Shown one piece after another: positions 1 through 9,254 of a stretch of DNA of 42,343 nt. Under the pieces are notes generated by a model, which worked only from the letters and a program-made list of their open reading frames with translations, made no database searches and was not told the origin of the DNA. Source of the stretch: Bacillus sp. V59.32b (lineage in GTDB: Bacteria; Bacillota; Bacilli; Bacillales; DSM-1321); contig NZ_QVTC01000023.1 of NCBI RefSeq assembly GCF_003429085.1, positions 1 through 42,343 on the forward strand. Direction: 5' to 3'. Made by a program: the position numbers and the translations under genes. Position 1 is the stretch's first letter. Each line of letters begins with the position of its first letter.

Positions 1-41
1 GTTGGGGGATCTCCCCCTGTGAGAGTAGGACGTCGCCAAGC
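1..41 (+). rRNA. rrf: 5S rRNA, 3' end only
   Basis: The first 41 bases match the 3' part of Bacillus 5S rRNA: a GGGGG/CCCCC helix, then the conserved GAGAGTAGGACG segment, ending in GCCAAGC. The 5' part lies outside the window. A terminator follows at once, so this is the end of an rrn operon. Confidence 0.9.
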
Positions 42-48
42 AAGCAGA

Positions 49-77
49 AGACCAGCCGATTAGGCTGGTCTTTTTTT
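49..77 (+). terminator. rrn operon terminator
   Basis: A 9-bp perfect stem (AGACCAGCC with GGCTGGTCT), a 5-base loop and a run of seven T. It ends the rRNA transcript. Confidence 0.92.
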
Positions 78-90
78 GCGCTTCCGAAGT

Positions 91-186
91 TTCGCTTAAA
101 TCGACCGGGTTTTTGAGTGAATCAGCAATACTTTCGCTTAAATGGACGTGACTTTCGTTTAAATCAGAGAAATTATCGTTCAAATC
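91..186. repeat. Degenerate 21-bp tandem repeat array (TTCGCTTAAAT type)
   Basis: The motif TTCGCTTAAAT or a close variant begins at 91, 133, 154 and 175, with a weak copy at 112. The step is therefore exactly 21 bp. The 10-11 bases between motifs are not conserved. The array fills the gap between the rrn terminator and the EcsC-family gene. Arrays with the same period but other consensus motifs lie at 12.2 and 24.7 kb. Confidence 0.7.
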
Positions 187-312
187 AAACGAAGGCCTCC
201 TGAATTGTAAAATCATCTTTACAGTTTAGCTGCCCATTTAGATGAAATATTTCTTCCTATGATATACTACAGGTATAATCAGCCAATTTTGGCTTGCGCG
301 GGAGGATTTTAC

Positions 313-1155
313 ATGGGATTGACTGATCGTGAAGTACAGGTGTGGAACGAGATTAGCGAGTGGGAACAAAAGCTGTTTGAATATGAACCGACAGATTTTG
401 TTTCGCTTTATGATAAGTGGCTGGAGCAGGGAGTTTCCTTGCTTCCTGAAGAGACACAAAAGGAATTTTTCGAAAAGCTGGATAACTTGTTATTTCATTT
501 GCATGCAATGGTGCAAAGCTCTCAGATACAAATGGATGCTCGCGAGCGGATTTTAGGAACCGCGCGTGTTTTTCATCAGGATATTTCCGCCATTTCCGAT
601 CTGAAAGCATTGACGATTGATCAGTTGAATTATGTAGCCGAGCAACATATTGCGAGGCACAGGCTATATTCTTTTGCACAAGGAGGCGCGACCGGGTCAG
701 GCGGTTATCTTCTGCTTGGCAGTGACCTCCCGGCAATTGCTGTTATTAATGTTAGAGTGGTACAGCTCATTGCGATGTCTTACGGTTATGAAGTGAATAC
801 CCCGTTCGAAATGATGATTGCTCTTAAGGTATTTAATATTGGCATGATGCCGAAACGACTGCAAGGAGCTGCGTGGGAAGAACTGATTAACGAAACAAAA
901 AATGCGGAGGATGATTATTTTTACGAAGGAAGTGACGAACTGGTGAATATATCTTCGCTCGACCTGCCGCTAAAACAACTTTTAAAAGCTATGGCGATTA
1001 CGGTTTTTCGTGAAAAACGTATTCAAGGTGTCCCGTTGATTTCTATGATCATTGGTGCCGGATCGAATTATCAATTGACAAGAAAAGTGAGCGAGTTTGC
1101 ACAAAAATATTATCAATATCGATATTTGCATGACAAAAGAGAGGGACAGGAATGA
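313..1155 (+). CDS. EcsC-family protein
   Basis: A 280-residue protein resembling the EcsC family, named after the third gene of the B. subtilis ecs ABC-transporter locus; the biochemical role of the family is not settled. It has a polar N-terminal half, a glycine-rich stretch near residue 130 (GGATGSGGYLLLG) followed by a hydrophobic region, and a second glycine/hydrophobic segment near residue 250 (PLISMIIGAGSN). The ATG at 313 is chosen because GGGAGG lies 7 bases before it; an upstream in-frame start at 259 has no such site. The stop overlaps the moaB start by 4 bases, so the two are probably co-transcribed. There are no ecsA or ecsB genes here, so this is a stand-alone paralogue. Family assignment is fairly sure; function is unknown. 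Confidence 0.8.
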   Translation: MGLTDREVQVWNEISEWEQKLFEYEPTDFVSLYDKWLEQGVSLLPEETQKEFFEKLDNLLFHLHAMVQSSQIQMDARERILGTARVFHQDISAISDLKALTIDQLNYVAEQHIARHRLYSFAQGGATGSGGYLLLGSDLPAIAVINVRVVQLIAMSYGYEVNTPFEMMIALKVFNIGMMPKRLQGAAWEELINETKNAEDDYFYEGSDELVNISSLDLPLKQLLKAMAITVFREKRIQGVPLISMIIGAGSNYQLTRKVSEFAQKYYQYRYLHDKREGQE

Positions 1156-1664
1156 GTGTAGCAGAGCATAAAAGAGAAGCGCCGAAGCGAATTCGCTGTA
1201 TGGTTATTACCGTAAGTGATACACGAACAAAGCATACAGACAAAAGTGGAAAGCAAATGATGGATCTCTTAAGTAGTAACGGGCATGAATTGATTGAATA
1301 TGAGATTGTAAAAGATGAACGTGAAGTAATCGAAAAGGCTATCCTTAAAGGAACTGAAAATCCTGAGGTTGATGTCATTTTGACCAATGGCGGAACGGGG
1401 ATTGCCAAGCGAGATGTGACGATTGAGACGGTTAAAGGTCTTCTGGATAAAGAAATTTCTGGCTTCGGTGAGCTATTCCGCATGCTGAGCTATCAGGAGG
1501 ATATCGGTTCAGCGGCGATTTTATCAAGGGCAATAGCAGGAGTGGTAAATAATAAAGCCATATTCTCCACCCCCGGGTCTACGGGTGCGGTACGGCTTGC
1601 AATGGACAAACTGATCTTGCCGGAAATAGGACATGTTGTAAGAGAACTGAATAAGGATGCATAA
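1152..1664 (+). CDS. moaB: Molybdenum cofactor biosynthesis protein MoaB
   Basis: A 170-residue MoaB/MogA-fold protein. Members of this family adenylylate molybdopterin before metal insertion in molybdenum-cofactor synthesis, in the cytoplasm. Seen in the sequence: VITVSDTR near the N-terminus, the TNGGTG substrate-binding loop near residue 77, and a STPGSTGAVRLAM segment near residue 140, all in the family order. The length is normal. The start overlaps the preceding stop (ATGA). A strong terminator follows. No other Mo-cofactor genes are in the window; moaB near argGH is a known Bacillus arrangement. Confidence 0.93.
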   Translation: MSVAEHKREAPKRIRCMVITVSDTRTKHTDKSGKQMMDLLSSNGHELIEYEIVKDEREVIEKAILKGTENPEVDVILTNGGTGIAKRDVTIETVKGLLDKEISGFGELFRMLSYQEDIGSAAILSRAIAGVVNNKAIFSTPGSTGAVRLAMDKLILPEIGHVVRELNKDA

Positions 1665-1666
1665 CT

Positions 1667-1697
1667 AAAAGGCTTGGACATTTCCAAGCCTTTTAAT
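1667..1697. terminator. Shared bidirectional terminator, moaB and opposing gene
   Basis: A perfect 12-bp stem (AAAAGGCTTGGA with TCCAAGCCTTTT) around a 4-base loop. A and T runs on the two sides let it work both ways. The stop codon of the opposing gene lies inside it. Confidence 0.9.
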
Positions 1698-2007
1698 TAT
1701 GTATCTTCTCACTCATATTCTGATTAACGCGGTACCAGAGCCACAGGTCATTGATTGTGGATGCAAGTTCGGCGATTTCTGAATTGAGCAGGCAGGAAAT
1801 TGAGAAATCATATTCATCGGAAAGCTGTGCCTGCTTTCTATTTATGAGTTGCTCCAATTCTTTAATCCGGTCCGGGATGCCGCCGCGAATGTTTTCCCAT
1901 AACAGCAGCACGTCCTGTTGTTCAGACTCGCTGTATTCCTTCCATTCTTTCGTGAATAGCGGAACAGAGATTCCGAGCCGTTTATCGAATGAAAAAATGT
2001 TCTTCAT
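1693..2007 (-). CDS. Small conserved-type protein of unknown function
   Basis: A 104-residue soluble protein that I cannot assign to a named family. It is rich in Glu, Leu, Asn and Trp, with no signal peptide or membrane segment. Residues 35-60 (from IRGGIPDRIKELEQLINRKQ) look helical and possibly coiled. The ATG at 2007 follows GAGGAG by 7 bases; an in-frame GTG at 2022 would place the start within that ribosome-binding site and is rejected. It is transcribed toward moaB and shares its terminator. Good ribosome site, normal composition and a terminator argue that it is real. Confidence 0.7.
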   Translation of the reverse strand: MKNIFSFDKRLGISVPLFTKEWKEYSESEQQDVLLLWENIRGGIPDRIKELEQLINRKQAQLSDEYDFSISCLLNSEIAELASTINDLWLWYRVNQNMSEKIHN

Positions 2008-2147
2008 AACGTTTCTCCTCACACTTACATAATAATGTTAATGTGCTCTATCTTTTTCTAGTACATTATTCATTATAGCAAACTTAAAAAAACATTAAAA
2101 ATACCTTGCATTTCCATAGAAAAGCTGATAAAGTTTATAAATAATTA

Positions 2148-2185
2148 ATTGAATAAAAATAATATAAGATGAATTTTTATTCATA
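2148..2185. promoter_or_regulatory. Two ARG boxes (ArgR/AhrC operator) before argG
   Basis: Two 18-bp sites, 2148-2165 containing TGAATAAAAAT and 2168-2185 containing TGAATTTTTATTCA, resemble the Bacillus ARG box. They are tandem and end about 20 bases before the argG start. A possible promoter lies just upstream (TTGCAT at 2106, TAAAGT at 2129, 17-bp spacer). This predicts arginine-dependent repression. Confidence 0.75.
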
Positions 2186-2203
2186 CAGAGAGGACGAACT
2201 AAC

Positions 2204-3409
2204 ATGGCAAATCAAAAGGTTGTTTTAGCTTATTCTGGAGGGTTAGATACTTCCGTTGCGATAAAGTGGTTGCAGGAAAAAGGGTATGATGTGGTAGCAT
2301 GCTGCCTTGATGTGGGCGAAGGAAAGGATCTAGATTTTATTAAGGAAAAGGCTTTGAAGGTAGGCGCAATTAAATCCTATGTAATAGATGCAAAAGAAGA
2401 GTTCGCCAATGAATTTGCTTTGGCGGCCTTGCAAGCTCATGCGTTATATGAAGGAAAATATCCGCTTGTCTCTGCGCTATCCCGCCCGCTGATCGCTAAA
2501 AAGCTGGTTGAAGTAGCTGAGATGGAAAACGCGGTTGCCGTTGCTCACGGTTGTACGGGTAAAGGGAATGATCAGGTTCGTTTTGAAGTATCCATCCAGG
2601 CTCTAAACCCAGACTTAAAAGTGCTGGCCCCAGTCCGTGAGTGGAGCTGGTCGCGTGAGGATGAAATTCAATATGCGCTGGATAATGAAATTCCCATTCC
2701 TATTAATTTAGACAGCCCATATTCGATTGACCAGAACCTATGGGGACGTTCCAACGAATGCGGTATTCTGGAAGACCCATGGGCAGCACCGCCGGAGGAA
2801 GCTTATGAGCTAACTGTCAGTTTGGAAAAAACGCCGGATACACCAGATATCATTGAAATTGGCTTTGAAAATGGTGTTCCAGTGTCATTGAATAATACTT
2901 CTTATACACTATCTAACTTGATCCTTGAACTAAATCTGCTGGCTGGCAAGCATGGTGTAGGCCGGATTGACCATGTCGAAAACAGATTGGTCGGAATCAA
3001 ATCCCGTGAGGTGTATGAGTGCCCGGGAGCGATAACGCTAATAAAAGCGCATAAAGAGCTTGAAGATATTACGCTAGTAAAAGAAGTTGCCCACTTCAAA
3101 CCGGTCATTGAAAAGAAATTAACGGAACTCATTTATGAAGGGCTTTGGTTCTCCCCATTAAAGGGTGCATTACTTGCTTTCTTAAAGCAGACACAGCAGA
3201 CTGTTACCGGAACAGTGCGAGTGAAGTTGTTCAAAGGCCACGCAATCGTGGAAGGAAGAAAATCGGAGTATTCTTTATATGATGAAAAGCTAGCCACATA
3301 TACCGCTAGTGATGAATTTGATCATAGCGCTGCCGTCGGTTTCATTTCTCTTTGGGGACTACCGACGAAGGTATCCAGCATTGTAAATCAAAAGAAGGTG
3401 ACTGTGTGA
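2204..3409 (+). CDS. argG: Argininosuccinate synthase
   Basis: A 401-residue enzyme joining citrulline and aspartate with ATP to make argininosuccinate, the seventh step of arginine synthesis. The ATP-pyrophosphatase loop AYSGGLDTS is at residues 9-17, and [13 protein letters not shown], the citrulline/aspartate-binding region, is near residue 116. [17 protein letters not shown] near residue 175 is also typical. Length fits the family. The ATG follows a GAGAGGA-type ribosome site. It overlaps argH by 4 bases, forming an argGH operon behind two ARG boxes. Confidence 0.98.
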   Translation: MANQKVVLAYSGGLDTSVAIKWLQEKGYDVVACCLDVGEGKDLDFIKEKALKVGAIKSYVIDAKEEFANEFALAALQAHALYEGKYPLVSALSRPLIAKKLVEVAEMENAVAVAHGCTGKGNDQVRFEVSIQALNPDLKVLAPVREWSWSREDEIQYALDNEIPIPINLDSPYSIDQNLWGRSNECGILEDPWAAPPEEAYELTVSLEKTPDTPDIIEIGFENGVPVSLNNTSYTLSNLILELNLLAGKHGVGRIDHVENRLVGIKSREVYECPGAITLIKAHKELEDITLVKEVAHFKPVIEKKLTELIYEGLWFSPLKGALLAFLKQTQQTVTGTVRVKLFKGHAIVEGRKSEYSLYDEKLATYTASDEFDHSAAVGFISLWGLPTKVSSIVNQKKVTV

Positions 3410-4803
3410 GCAAACTGTGGGGTGGTAGATTTACAAAGTCTGCCGAAGAGTGGGTAGATGAATTTGGAGCTTCCATATCTTTCGATCAGGAGCTTGTTAT
3501 GGAGGATATCCAAGGAAGCCTCGCGCATGTAACGATGCTAAAGAAATGTGGAATCTTGCCGGCAAGTGATGCAGAACAAATTATCGAAGGATTGAACGTT
3601 TTAAAGGAAAAAGCATTAAATGGCGAGCTGTCTTTTTCGGTTGAGATGGAGGACATCCATCTCAACCTAGAGAGCATGCTGATTGCCGAAATCGGACCGG
3701 TGGGCGGAAAGCTGCATACCGGACGCAGCCGAAATGATCAGGTTGCAACCGATATGCATTTGTATTTACGTAGCCAAACGGAGGATGTGCTCCAATTAAT
3801 AAATAATCTGCAGGAATCCATTCTGAATCAAGCGGAAAAACATGTAGAAACGCTTATTCCAGGGTATACTCATCTGCAACGGGCCCAGCCTATTTCGTTT
3901 GCGCATCATGTGATGGCCTATTTCTGGATGCTTGAGCGGGATAAAGAGCGATTTACGGAAGGCCTAAAAAGAATTAATATCTCCCCGCTTGGCGCAGGTG
4001 CGCTTGCCGGTACGACATTTCCCATTAACCGAGAGTATACGGCCGGACTGCTGGGCTTTGAAGGGATTTATGAAAATAGCCTTGATGCTGTAAGCGATCG
4101 GGATTTTATCCTTGAATTTTTAAGCAACAGCTCCACGCTCATGATGCATTTGTCGCGTTTCAGTGAAGAAATCATTCTTTGGTCAAGCCAGGAATTTCAA
4201 TTCATCGAACTCGATGATGCATTCTCGACGGGAAGCAGCATTATGCCGCAAAAGAAAAATCCGGATATGGCCGAATTGATCCGCGGGAAAACAGGCCGCG
4301 TATATGGAAACCTAACTGGCATGCTAACCGTATTGAAGGGATTGCCGCTCGCCTATAATAAAGACATGCAAGAGGACAAGGAAGGCATGTTCGATACGGT
4401 AAAAACGGTGATAGGATCCTTGAAAATATTCGAAGGCATGATTTCGACCATGAAAGTTAGGACTGAAGTGATGGAAAGGGCTACAAAATCCGATTTTTCC
4501 AATGCGACGGAGCTTGCGGATTATCTTGCCGGCAAAGGCATGCCATTTAGAGAAGCTCATGAAGTAGTCGGGAAGCTTGTGCTCAATTGTGTACAGAAAA
4601 ATTGTTATTTAGCTGATTTGCCGATGGAGCATTTTCAAGCCGCTTCGCACTTATTCGAGGATGATATTTATACAGCTTTAGATCCGTATCAAGCAGTGAA
4701 GCGGAGAAACAGCGCAGGCGGAACTGGTTTTGACCAGATTAAGCTAGCGATTGCGAAAGGGAAAAAACTTGTCGCAGAATACAAACAGCCCGCTCACCAA
4801 TAA
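3406..4803 (+). CDS. argH: Argininosuccinate lyase
   Basis: A 465-residue enzyme splitting argininosuccinate into arginine and fumarate, the last step of arginine synthesis. It belongs to the fumarase/aspartase superfamily, shown by the signature [12 protein letters not shown] near residue 276 and by [13 protein letters not shown] near 106. GTG at 3406 is chosen: GAAGGTG lies 5 bases upstream and the protein then begins VSKLWGGRF as expected. A longer reading from 3352 would run inside argG and adds unrelated residues. The 4-base overlap with argG suggests translational coupling. Confidence 0.97.
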   Translation: MSKLWGGRFTKSAEEWVDEFGASISFDQELVMEDIQGSLAHVTMLKKCGILPASDAEQIIEGLNVLKEKALNGELSFSVEMEDIHLNLESMLIAEIGPVGGKLHTGRSRNDQVATDMHLYLRSQTEDVLQLINNLQESILNQAEKHVETLIPGYTHLQRAQPISFAHHVMAYFWMLERDKERFTEGLKRINISPLGAGALAGTTFPINREYTAGLLGFEGIYENSLDAVSDRDFILEFLSNSSTLMMHLSRFSEEIILWSSQEFQFIELDDAFSTGSSIMPQKKNPDMAELIRGKTGRVYGNLTGMLTVLKGLPLAYNKDMQEDKEGMFDTVKTVIGSLKIFEGMISTMKVRTEVMERATKSDFSNATELADYLAGKGMPFREAHEVVGKLVLNCVQKNCYLADLPMEHFQAASHLFEDDIYTALDPYQAVKRRNSAGGTGFDQIKLAIAKGKKLVAEYKQPAHQ

Positions 4804-4822
4804 GGTGAATGGGCTGTTTTTT
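4784..4822. terminator. argGH terminator (probably also serves the opposing usp gene)
   Basis: Inverted repeat AACAGCCC-TCACC with GGTGA-GGGCTGTT, with a 2-base internal mismatch, followed by a T run. It begins inside the last codons of argH. Confidence 0.88.
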
Positions 4823-4829
4823 ATTTCGG

Positions 4830-5276
4830 TTATTTTTCTGATCGGATGACCAATACGTCGCAGGCTGCGTGTCGTGTCACGTAATCGGACACGCTTCCGA
4901 GCATAAGGCGTTCAATTGCGTTAAGACCGGTAGCCCCACAGATGATTAAGTCTGTTTCGTGTTTTTTTGGCAAGTCTTTTGCAATTTTAACTTTGGGGTT
5001 TCCAAGTTCAATCTCCACTTTTAGATCTTCGAGGCCGGCTTCTGCTGCTTCCGCTTTGTACTTGTCCATCAACTCACCTGCAAAGCTTTCAGTCCGATCT
5101 CTTATTGTTAAGTCATACGCTTCGATGGTAGGAAAGTTTCGTGTATCAATCACATGTGCTAACACTATCTGCGAATCATTTCTTTTGGAGATTTCAAGAG
5201 CTTTTTTAAAAGCCCGATCCGCTTCTTGGGAGCCATCCACAGCTACAAGGATTTTTTTATAGGTTAGTGTCATCAT
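4830..5276 (-). CDS. Universal stress protein (UspA family)
   Basis: A 148-residue cytoplasmic UspA-fold protein. It starts with the typical YKKILVAVDGSQEADRAFKKAL. Near the C-terminus it has the ATP-binding pattern G-x2-G-x9-GS (GATGLNAIERLMLGS), so it is probably a nucleotide-binding form. ATG at 5276 follows GGAGG by 6-7 bases; the upstream reading to 5306 would include the ribosome site. The upstream region has AT-rich promoter-like sequence (TATAATAATTATA). It stands alone between argH and ald. The exact stress role is unknown. Confidence 0.9.
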   Translation of the reverse strand: MMTLTYKKILVAVDGSQEADRAFKKALEISKRNDSQIVLAHVIDTRNFPTIEAYDLTIRDRTESFAGELMDKYKAEAAEAGLEDLKVEIELGNPKVKIAKDLPKKHETDLIICGATGLNAIERLMLGSVSDYVTRHAACDVLVIRSEK

Positions 5277-5448
5277 ACATCTCCTCCTTCTATAATAATT
5301 ATACATTATTTTCTTGTTGAATTTTCGGGATACTTATAACAATTTAGTGAAGGTTAAAATTATATACCGGTTTATATGCACAAAAGATTGGAGATAGCAT
5401 AATAGTAGGAGAAGCAAATATCGTGGAGCGGATTCGGAGGTAAAGGTG

Positions 5449-6576
5449 ATGAGAATTGGAATTCCGAGAGAAATCAAAAACAATGAGAATCGAGTATCTT
5501 TGGCCCCGTCTGGAGTAGTGAATCTTGTTAATTCAGGGCATAAGGTCTTTATCGAAACTGGTGCCGGTTTAGGCTCGGGATTCACGGATCAGGACTATTC
5601 GGCAGCAGGGGCGGAAATGGTCGAGTCTGCCAAAGAGGCATGGTCACAGGATATGGTAATGAAGGTGAAGGAACCTGTACCAGAGGAATACGGTTATTTT
5701 GCGGATTGGCAAATTCTTTTTACTTATCTTCATCTTGCTCCTGAAGCCGCTTTGACAAGAGCGCTTGTCGAGAATAAAGTAACCGCTATTGCCTATGAAA
5801 CGGTCCAGCTTCCGAACCGATCTCTACCGCTGTTGACACCAATGAGCGAAGTTGCTGGAAGGATGTCCCCACAAATCGGCGCCCAGTTTCTTGAAAAAGT
5901 TTATGGTGGAAAAGGCATTCTCCTTTCAGGGGTACCAGGTGTCCGCAGAGGGAAGGTTTCGATAATCGGCGGCGGAATCGCGGGAACGAATGCTGCCAAA
6001 ATTGCAGTCGGCCTTGGGGCGGATGTGACGATACTCGATGTCAATCCAGACAGGCTGCGTCAGCTTGATGATATTTTCGGAAATGATCTTACGGTGATGA
6101 TGTCCAATCCATATAATATTGCTGAATCTGTAAGAAACTCGGATTTGGTGATCGGCGCGGTTCTAATCCCCGGTGCCAAGGCGCCCAAGCTTGTAACTGA
6201 ACAAATGATCAAGGACATGTCTCCAGGATCTGTCGTCGTTGATATTGCGATCGACCAGGGGGGTATTTTCGAAACGACTGATAAAATCACGACACATGAT
6301 AACCCGACATATGAGAAACACGACGTCATTCATTATGCGGTGGCCAATATGCCAGGAGCTGTACCGAGAACGTCAACCATTGCCTTGACGAATGTTACTG
6401 TCCCTTATGCCCTTCAGATTGCAAATAAAGGAGTAAAACGGGCGTGCCTGGAAAACGAAGCTCTTTTACTGGGGTGCAATACGGCGGCCGGACATGTGAC
6501 TTATAAAGCGGTTGCCGAAGCGCATGGCATGGAATATAAGGATGCGAGGCAAATAATTGAAGAAATGAGCGGGTAA
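5449..6576 (+). CDS. ald: Alanine dehydrogenase
   Basis: A 375-residue NAD-dependent enzyme interconverting L-alanine and pyruvate plus ammonia; in Bacillus it supports alanine use and normal sporulation. Seen: the N-terminus [18 protein letters not shown], Lys74 in MKVKEP and His95 in YLHLAPE (the expected catalytic pair), and the NAD-binding loop IGGGIAGT at 173-180. ATG at 5449 is 8 bases after GGAGG; a GTG 3 bases earlier is possible. It is monocistronic, with its own terminator. Confidence 0.97.
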   Translation: MRIGIPREIKNNENRVSLAPSGVVNLVNSGHKVFIETGAGLGSGFTDQDYSAAGAEMVESAKEAWSQDMVMKVKEPVPEEYGYFADWQILFTYLHLAPEAALTRALVENKVTAIAYETVQLPNRSLPLLTPMSEVAGRMSPQIGAQFLEKVYGGKGILLSGVPGVRRGKVSIIGGGIAGTNAAKIAVGLGADVTILDVNPDRLRQLDDIFGNDLTVMMSNPYNIAESVRNSDLVIGAVLIPGAKAPKLVTEQMIKDMSPGSVVVDIAIDQGGIFETTDKITTHDNPTYEKHDVIHYAVANMPGAVPRTSTIALTNVTVPYALQIANKGVKRACLENEALLLGCNTAAGHVTYKAVAEAHGMEYKDARQIIEEMSG

Positions 6577-6581
6577 AGCTG

Positions 6582-6611
6582 AAGGCAGCCACAGGGGTAG
6601 CTGCCTTTTTA
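6582..6611 (+). terminator. ald terminator
   Basis: An 8-bp stem AAGGCAGC with GCTGCCTT, a 10-base loop and a T run. On the other strand no good T run follows, so it is mainly a plus-strand terminator. Confidence 0.88.
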
Positions 6612-6612
6612 T

Positions 6613-7710
6613 TTAACTTATGATTTGAAGTGTTTTTGGATATTTCGTCAGCACTTCATAGCCATTTTCAGTGATGAATAAATCATCCTCAATCCGAACA
6701 CCGGCAACATCAGGCACATAGATGCCGGGTTCGATCGTGAAAACCATCCCTGGCTGTAAAAGTAACGGATTTGTTTCAGTCAATGATGGATATTCATGGA
6801 CACTGATTCCTAGTCCATGGCCAAGACGGTGAGGGAAATATTGACCATAGCCTTTATCAGTAATGATTTTCCTCGCAGTCAAATCGATGCTTGCGCAAGC
6901 GGTGCCGACAACACTTGCAGAAACTGCGGCTTCCTGTGCTTTTAACACCGTTTCATAAATATCATGCTGCTTTTCAGTGATATCTCCATAAGCTATCGTT
7001 CGTGTAATATCTGAGCAATAGCCTTCATAGACCACACCAAGGTCAAATAAAACCAAATCTCCGCGCTGTATCCTCGTCATCCCGGGTGTTCCATGGGGAG
7101 AAGCGGCGTTCTTCCCTGTCAGAACCATCGTCGAAAAAGACATTTGACTAATACCCGCTTTTTTTAATTCAAATTCAATGGCGGCGAGAATCTCCATTTC
7201 TGTTTTTCCTTCGCTGATTTCATTTGCGCCTACTTCGATGGCGAAATCAGCGAGACGGCAAGCTTCCCGAATCTTCGTCATTTCTTCATCTGTTTTGACC
7301 ATGCGTAGCTGTCGCAGCTTTTCTTCCGCTGAAACAAATTCTGGGACTGAAAAAGTTTCATTCACTTTTTCATATCGTTCGACATTCATATGTTCTTTCT
7401 CAATAGCGATTCTTTTTATGGAGATGCCCCGGTTTGCCACCGAGCTCTTTATTTGTTCCCATGGGTCTTCGATGTCACTATAGCCTATGATTTCAGGATC
7501 CCAACCGGTTTTCTTCACTTCCTCAACCTCCATTTTCGGGACGACAAGGAATGGCTCGGCATCAGGGAAGACTGCCAACGCAAGCAATCTTTCATGGGGA
7601 TCGCTTAAAAAACCGCTAAGATAGAACACATTTTCAGGAGCTGTGATCAGTGCGGCGTCAATCGTATTTAGTCTTAACCAATCTTTTAGTGTTTCGATTC
7701 GTTGATTCAT
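6613..7710 (-). CDS. Xaa-Pro aminopeptidase/dipeptidase-type M24 metallopeptidase
   Basis: A 365-residue cytoplasmic peptidase of family M24 that cleaves peptides next to proline. Residues 1-130 form the creatinase-like N-terminal domain; the rest is the pita-bread catalytic domain. Metal ligands are all visible: Asp in VLFDLGV, Asp in YCSDITRT, His in RLGHGLGISVHEYP, Glu in FTIEPGIY and Glu in VRIEDD. ATG at 7710 lies 7 bases after GGAGG. It converges on ald and is divergent from ytkL. Whether it acts on dipeptides (PepQ-like) or longer peptides (PepP-like) cannot be told. Confidence 0.92.
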   Translation of the reverse strand: MNQRIETLKDWLRLNTIDAALITAPENVFYLSGFLSDPHERLLALAVFPDAEPFLVVPKMEVEEVKKTGWDPEIIGYSDIEDPWEQIKSSVANRGISIKRIAIEKEHMNVERYEKVNETFSVPEFVSAEEKLRQLRMVKTDEEMTKIREACRLADFAIEVGANEISEGKTEMEILAAIEFELKKAGISQMSFSTMVLTGKNAASPHGTPGMTRIQRGDLVLFDLGVVYEGYCSDITRTIAYGDITEKQHDIYETVLKAQEAAVSASVVGTACASIDLTARKIITDKGYGQYFPHRLGHGLGISVHEYPSLTETNPLLLQPGMVFTIEPGIYVPDVAGVRIEDDLFITENGYEVLTKYPKTLQIIS

Positions 7711-7885
7711 ATAGATACCTCCGCTTTTCAACTTCTAATTTGACGATAACAATAAGAAAATGGATTGTAAACTGTTAGATATTTTTGAAAAAGGGTAAAC
7801 AAGAAGGTGAATCTGTTTTTTCAAAAGAATTACTGGCATTTACCTGGAAAAGATATATGGATACAAAATCGAAAGGAGAATGAAT

Positions 7886-8569
7886 ATGAAGGTTTCCTAT
7901 CACGGACATGCCGTTATCAAGATTGAGACAAATGGCAAAACGATTTTATTTGATCCGTTTATTAATGGAAATGAATTAACCGATTTAAAGGTGGAAGATG
8001 TGAAGGCGGATGTCATTATTCTGACCCATGGACATGGTGATCATCTCGGTGACACATTGGAAATTGCAAAAAAGAATCATTCATTGGTAATCGGCACAGC
8101 TGAGATGGCAGCATACATAGGCTTTCAAGGTATAGAAAATACACATGGCATGCATATTGGGGGTTCGTATGAATTTGACTTCGGCAAGGTGAAGCTTACA
8201 CCCGCCTTCCATGGCAGCGGGTTTATTACGGATGATAAGCAAATCATTTATTTAGGAATGCCTGCAGGTGTCCTCTTCACGGCAGAAGGAAAAACGGTTT
8301 ATCACGCGGGTGATACCGCCCTTTATTCCGATATGAAGCTAATCGGGGAAAGGCATCCGATTGATCTTGCCTTTTTGCCAATCGGCGATAATTTTACAAT
8401 GGGTCCTGAAGATGCGGCGCTCGCGGCAAAATTTTTGAACCCGAAACAGGTCGTCCCCATACACTATAATACCTTCCCGCCAATCAAGCAGGATCCTCAT
8501 AAGTATGTCGAAATGCTTGGACGCGGCATCGGGAAAGTCTTGCAAGCAGGAGAATCCATTGATTTATAA
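7886..8569 (+). CDS. ytkL: Metal-dependent hydrolase, UPF0173 family (YtkL)
   Basis: A 227-residue metallo-beta-lactamase-fold protein of the UPF0173 family. The metal-binding THGHGDH motif spans residues 47-53, with further metal ligands likely in PAFHGSG, YHAGDTA and VVPIHYNT. The substrate is not known. Start at 7886: GGAG lies 7 bases upstream, whereas the ATG at 7880 is only 1 base from it. It has its own terminator. Confidence 0.93.
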   Translation: MKVSYHGHAVIKIETNGKTILFDPFINGNELTDLKVEDVKADVIILTHGHGDHLGDTLEIAKKNHSLVIGTAEMAAYIGFQGIENTHGMHIGGSYEFDFGKVKLTPAFHGSGFITDDKQIIYLGMPAGVLFTAEGKTVYHAGDTALYSDMKLIGERHPIDLAFLPIGDNFTMGPEDAALAAKFLNPKQVVPIHYNTFPPIKQDPHKYVEMLGRGIGKVLQAGESIDL

Positions 8570-8578
8570 AGAAAACGG

Positions 8579-8610
8579 ACAGCCAGGTTCCTACAACTGG
8601 CTGTTTTTTT
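8579..8610 (+). terminator. ytkL terminator
   Basis: An 8-bp perfect stem ACAGCCAG with CTGGCTGT, a 10-base loop and eight T. Confidence 0.92.
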
Positions 8611-8669
8611 ATTGTTTAGGAAATTATAAATTGATTTTTTGTGTGGATAACTAATTTAGATGATCTATA

Positions 8670-8853
8670 TCCAGCTCCAGCGCCTAGCCCCTCTCTGGTC
8701 TAGCCAATCAACAGATGGGGAGACGACTACACCCCATACTGATGGTCGTCTTATGCTTGTCGGGGGCCCACAGGATGTGGGTCAGAACGACGAAGACATA
8801 ACGATGTGGCGGTCTTAGTCGTTCTTCCTTACGTATAAGGCGCTTGCGCTTTT
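8670..8853 (-). repeat. Hairpin-cassette repeat, copy 1 (inverted orientation)
   Basis: An interspersed repeat filling the gap between ytkL and the next gene. Its 81-bp core (8750-8830) is the reverse complement of 26394-26474 with only two differences. In cassette orientation it starts near AAAAGCGCAAGCGCC and ends near GGCGCTGGAGCT. It includes the perfect hairpin CCCAC-ATCCT-GTGGG. There is no open reading frame of note inside it. Confidence 0.85.
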
Positions 8854-8945
8854 GTTCTGAAAAGCTTAATGACTGAGCGTGTCTTTTTTTCCCAAGACAA
8901 GCATAAAATATACCGCAGGATTATTAGTGATTGGGGGGACGATCA

Positions 8946-9185
8946 TTGAAACAAAGGCTATTGCTTTGTTTGCTATTAATAGGCGTCATGCTTTATTACG
9001 CGGTGCCAAGGTTTACGCTAACAGGCTCAGGAATGGAAAGTATTTTTGCTGCAAGCTGGTTGCTTTTTGCCTTGTTTGCGGTTGCAGGCAACCTGACAGG
9101 AATGCTTTACGCTCCTAAAAAACGAAAGAGGGCTGAAACAGGAAAAGTGCAGCAAATACGCCAAAGAATGCGTGATTATCAATAG
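8946..9185 (+). CDS. Small membrane protein of unknown function
   Basis: A 79-residue protein with two predicted membrane helices, about residues 4-20 (LLLCLLLIGVMLYYAV) and 32-52 (IFAASWLLFALFAVAGNL), followed by a very basic tail (APKKRKRAETGK). The tail is probably cytoplasmic. The start is a TTG at 8946, 7 bases after a GGGGGG ribosome site; the in-frame TTG at 8931 overlaps that site. It sits about 70 bases before ytoI in the same direction. I do not recognise a named family. Confidence 0.65.
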   Translation: MKQRLLLCLLLIGVMLYYAVPRFTLTGSGMESIFAASWLLFALFAVAGNLTGMLYAPKKRKRAETGKVQQIRQRMRDYQ

Positions 9186-9254
9186 TTGATTTGAATAGCA
9201 TCATCTTTCACTCTATAATGAAGAAAAAGGTAATCCGTGAAAAGGGTGAAGAGA

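Noticed and set aside
8879-9118. A 79-residue plus-strand reading frame overlapping the small membrane-protein gene
   Set aside because: It is in another frame, lacks a ribosome site and has a poor composition. The frame starting at 8946 has a clear site and membrane helices.
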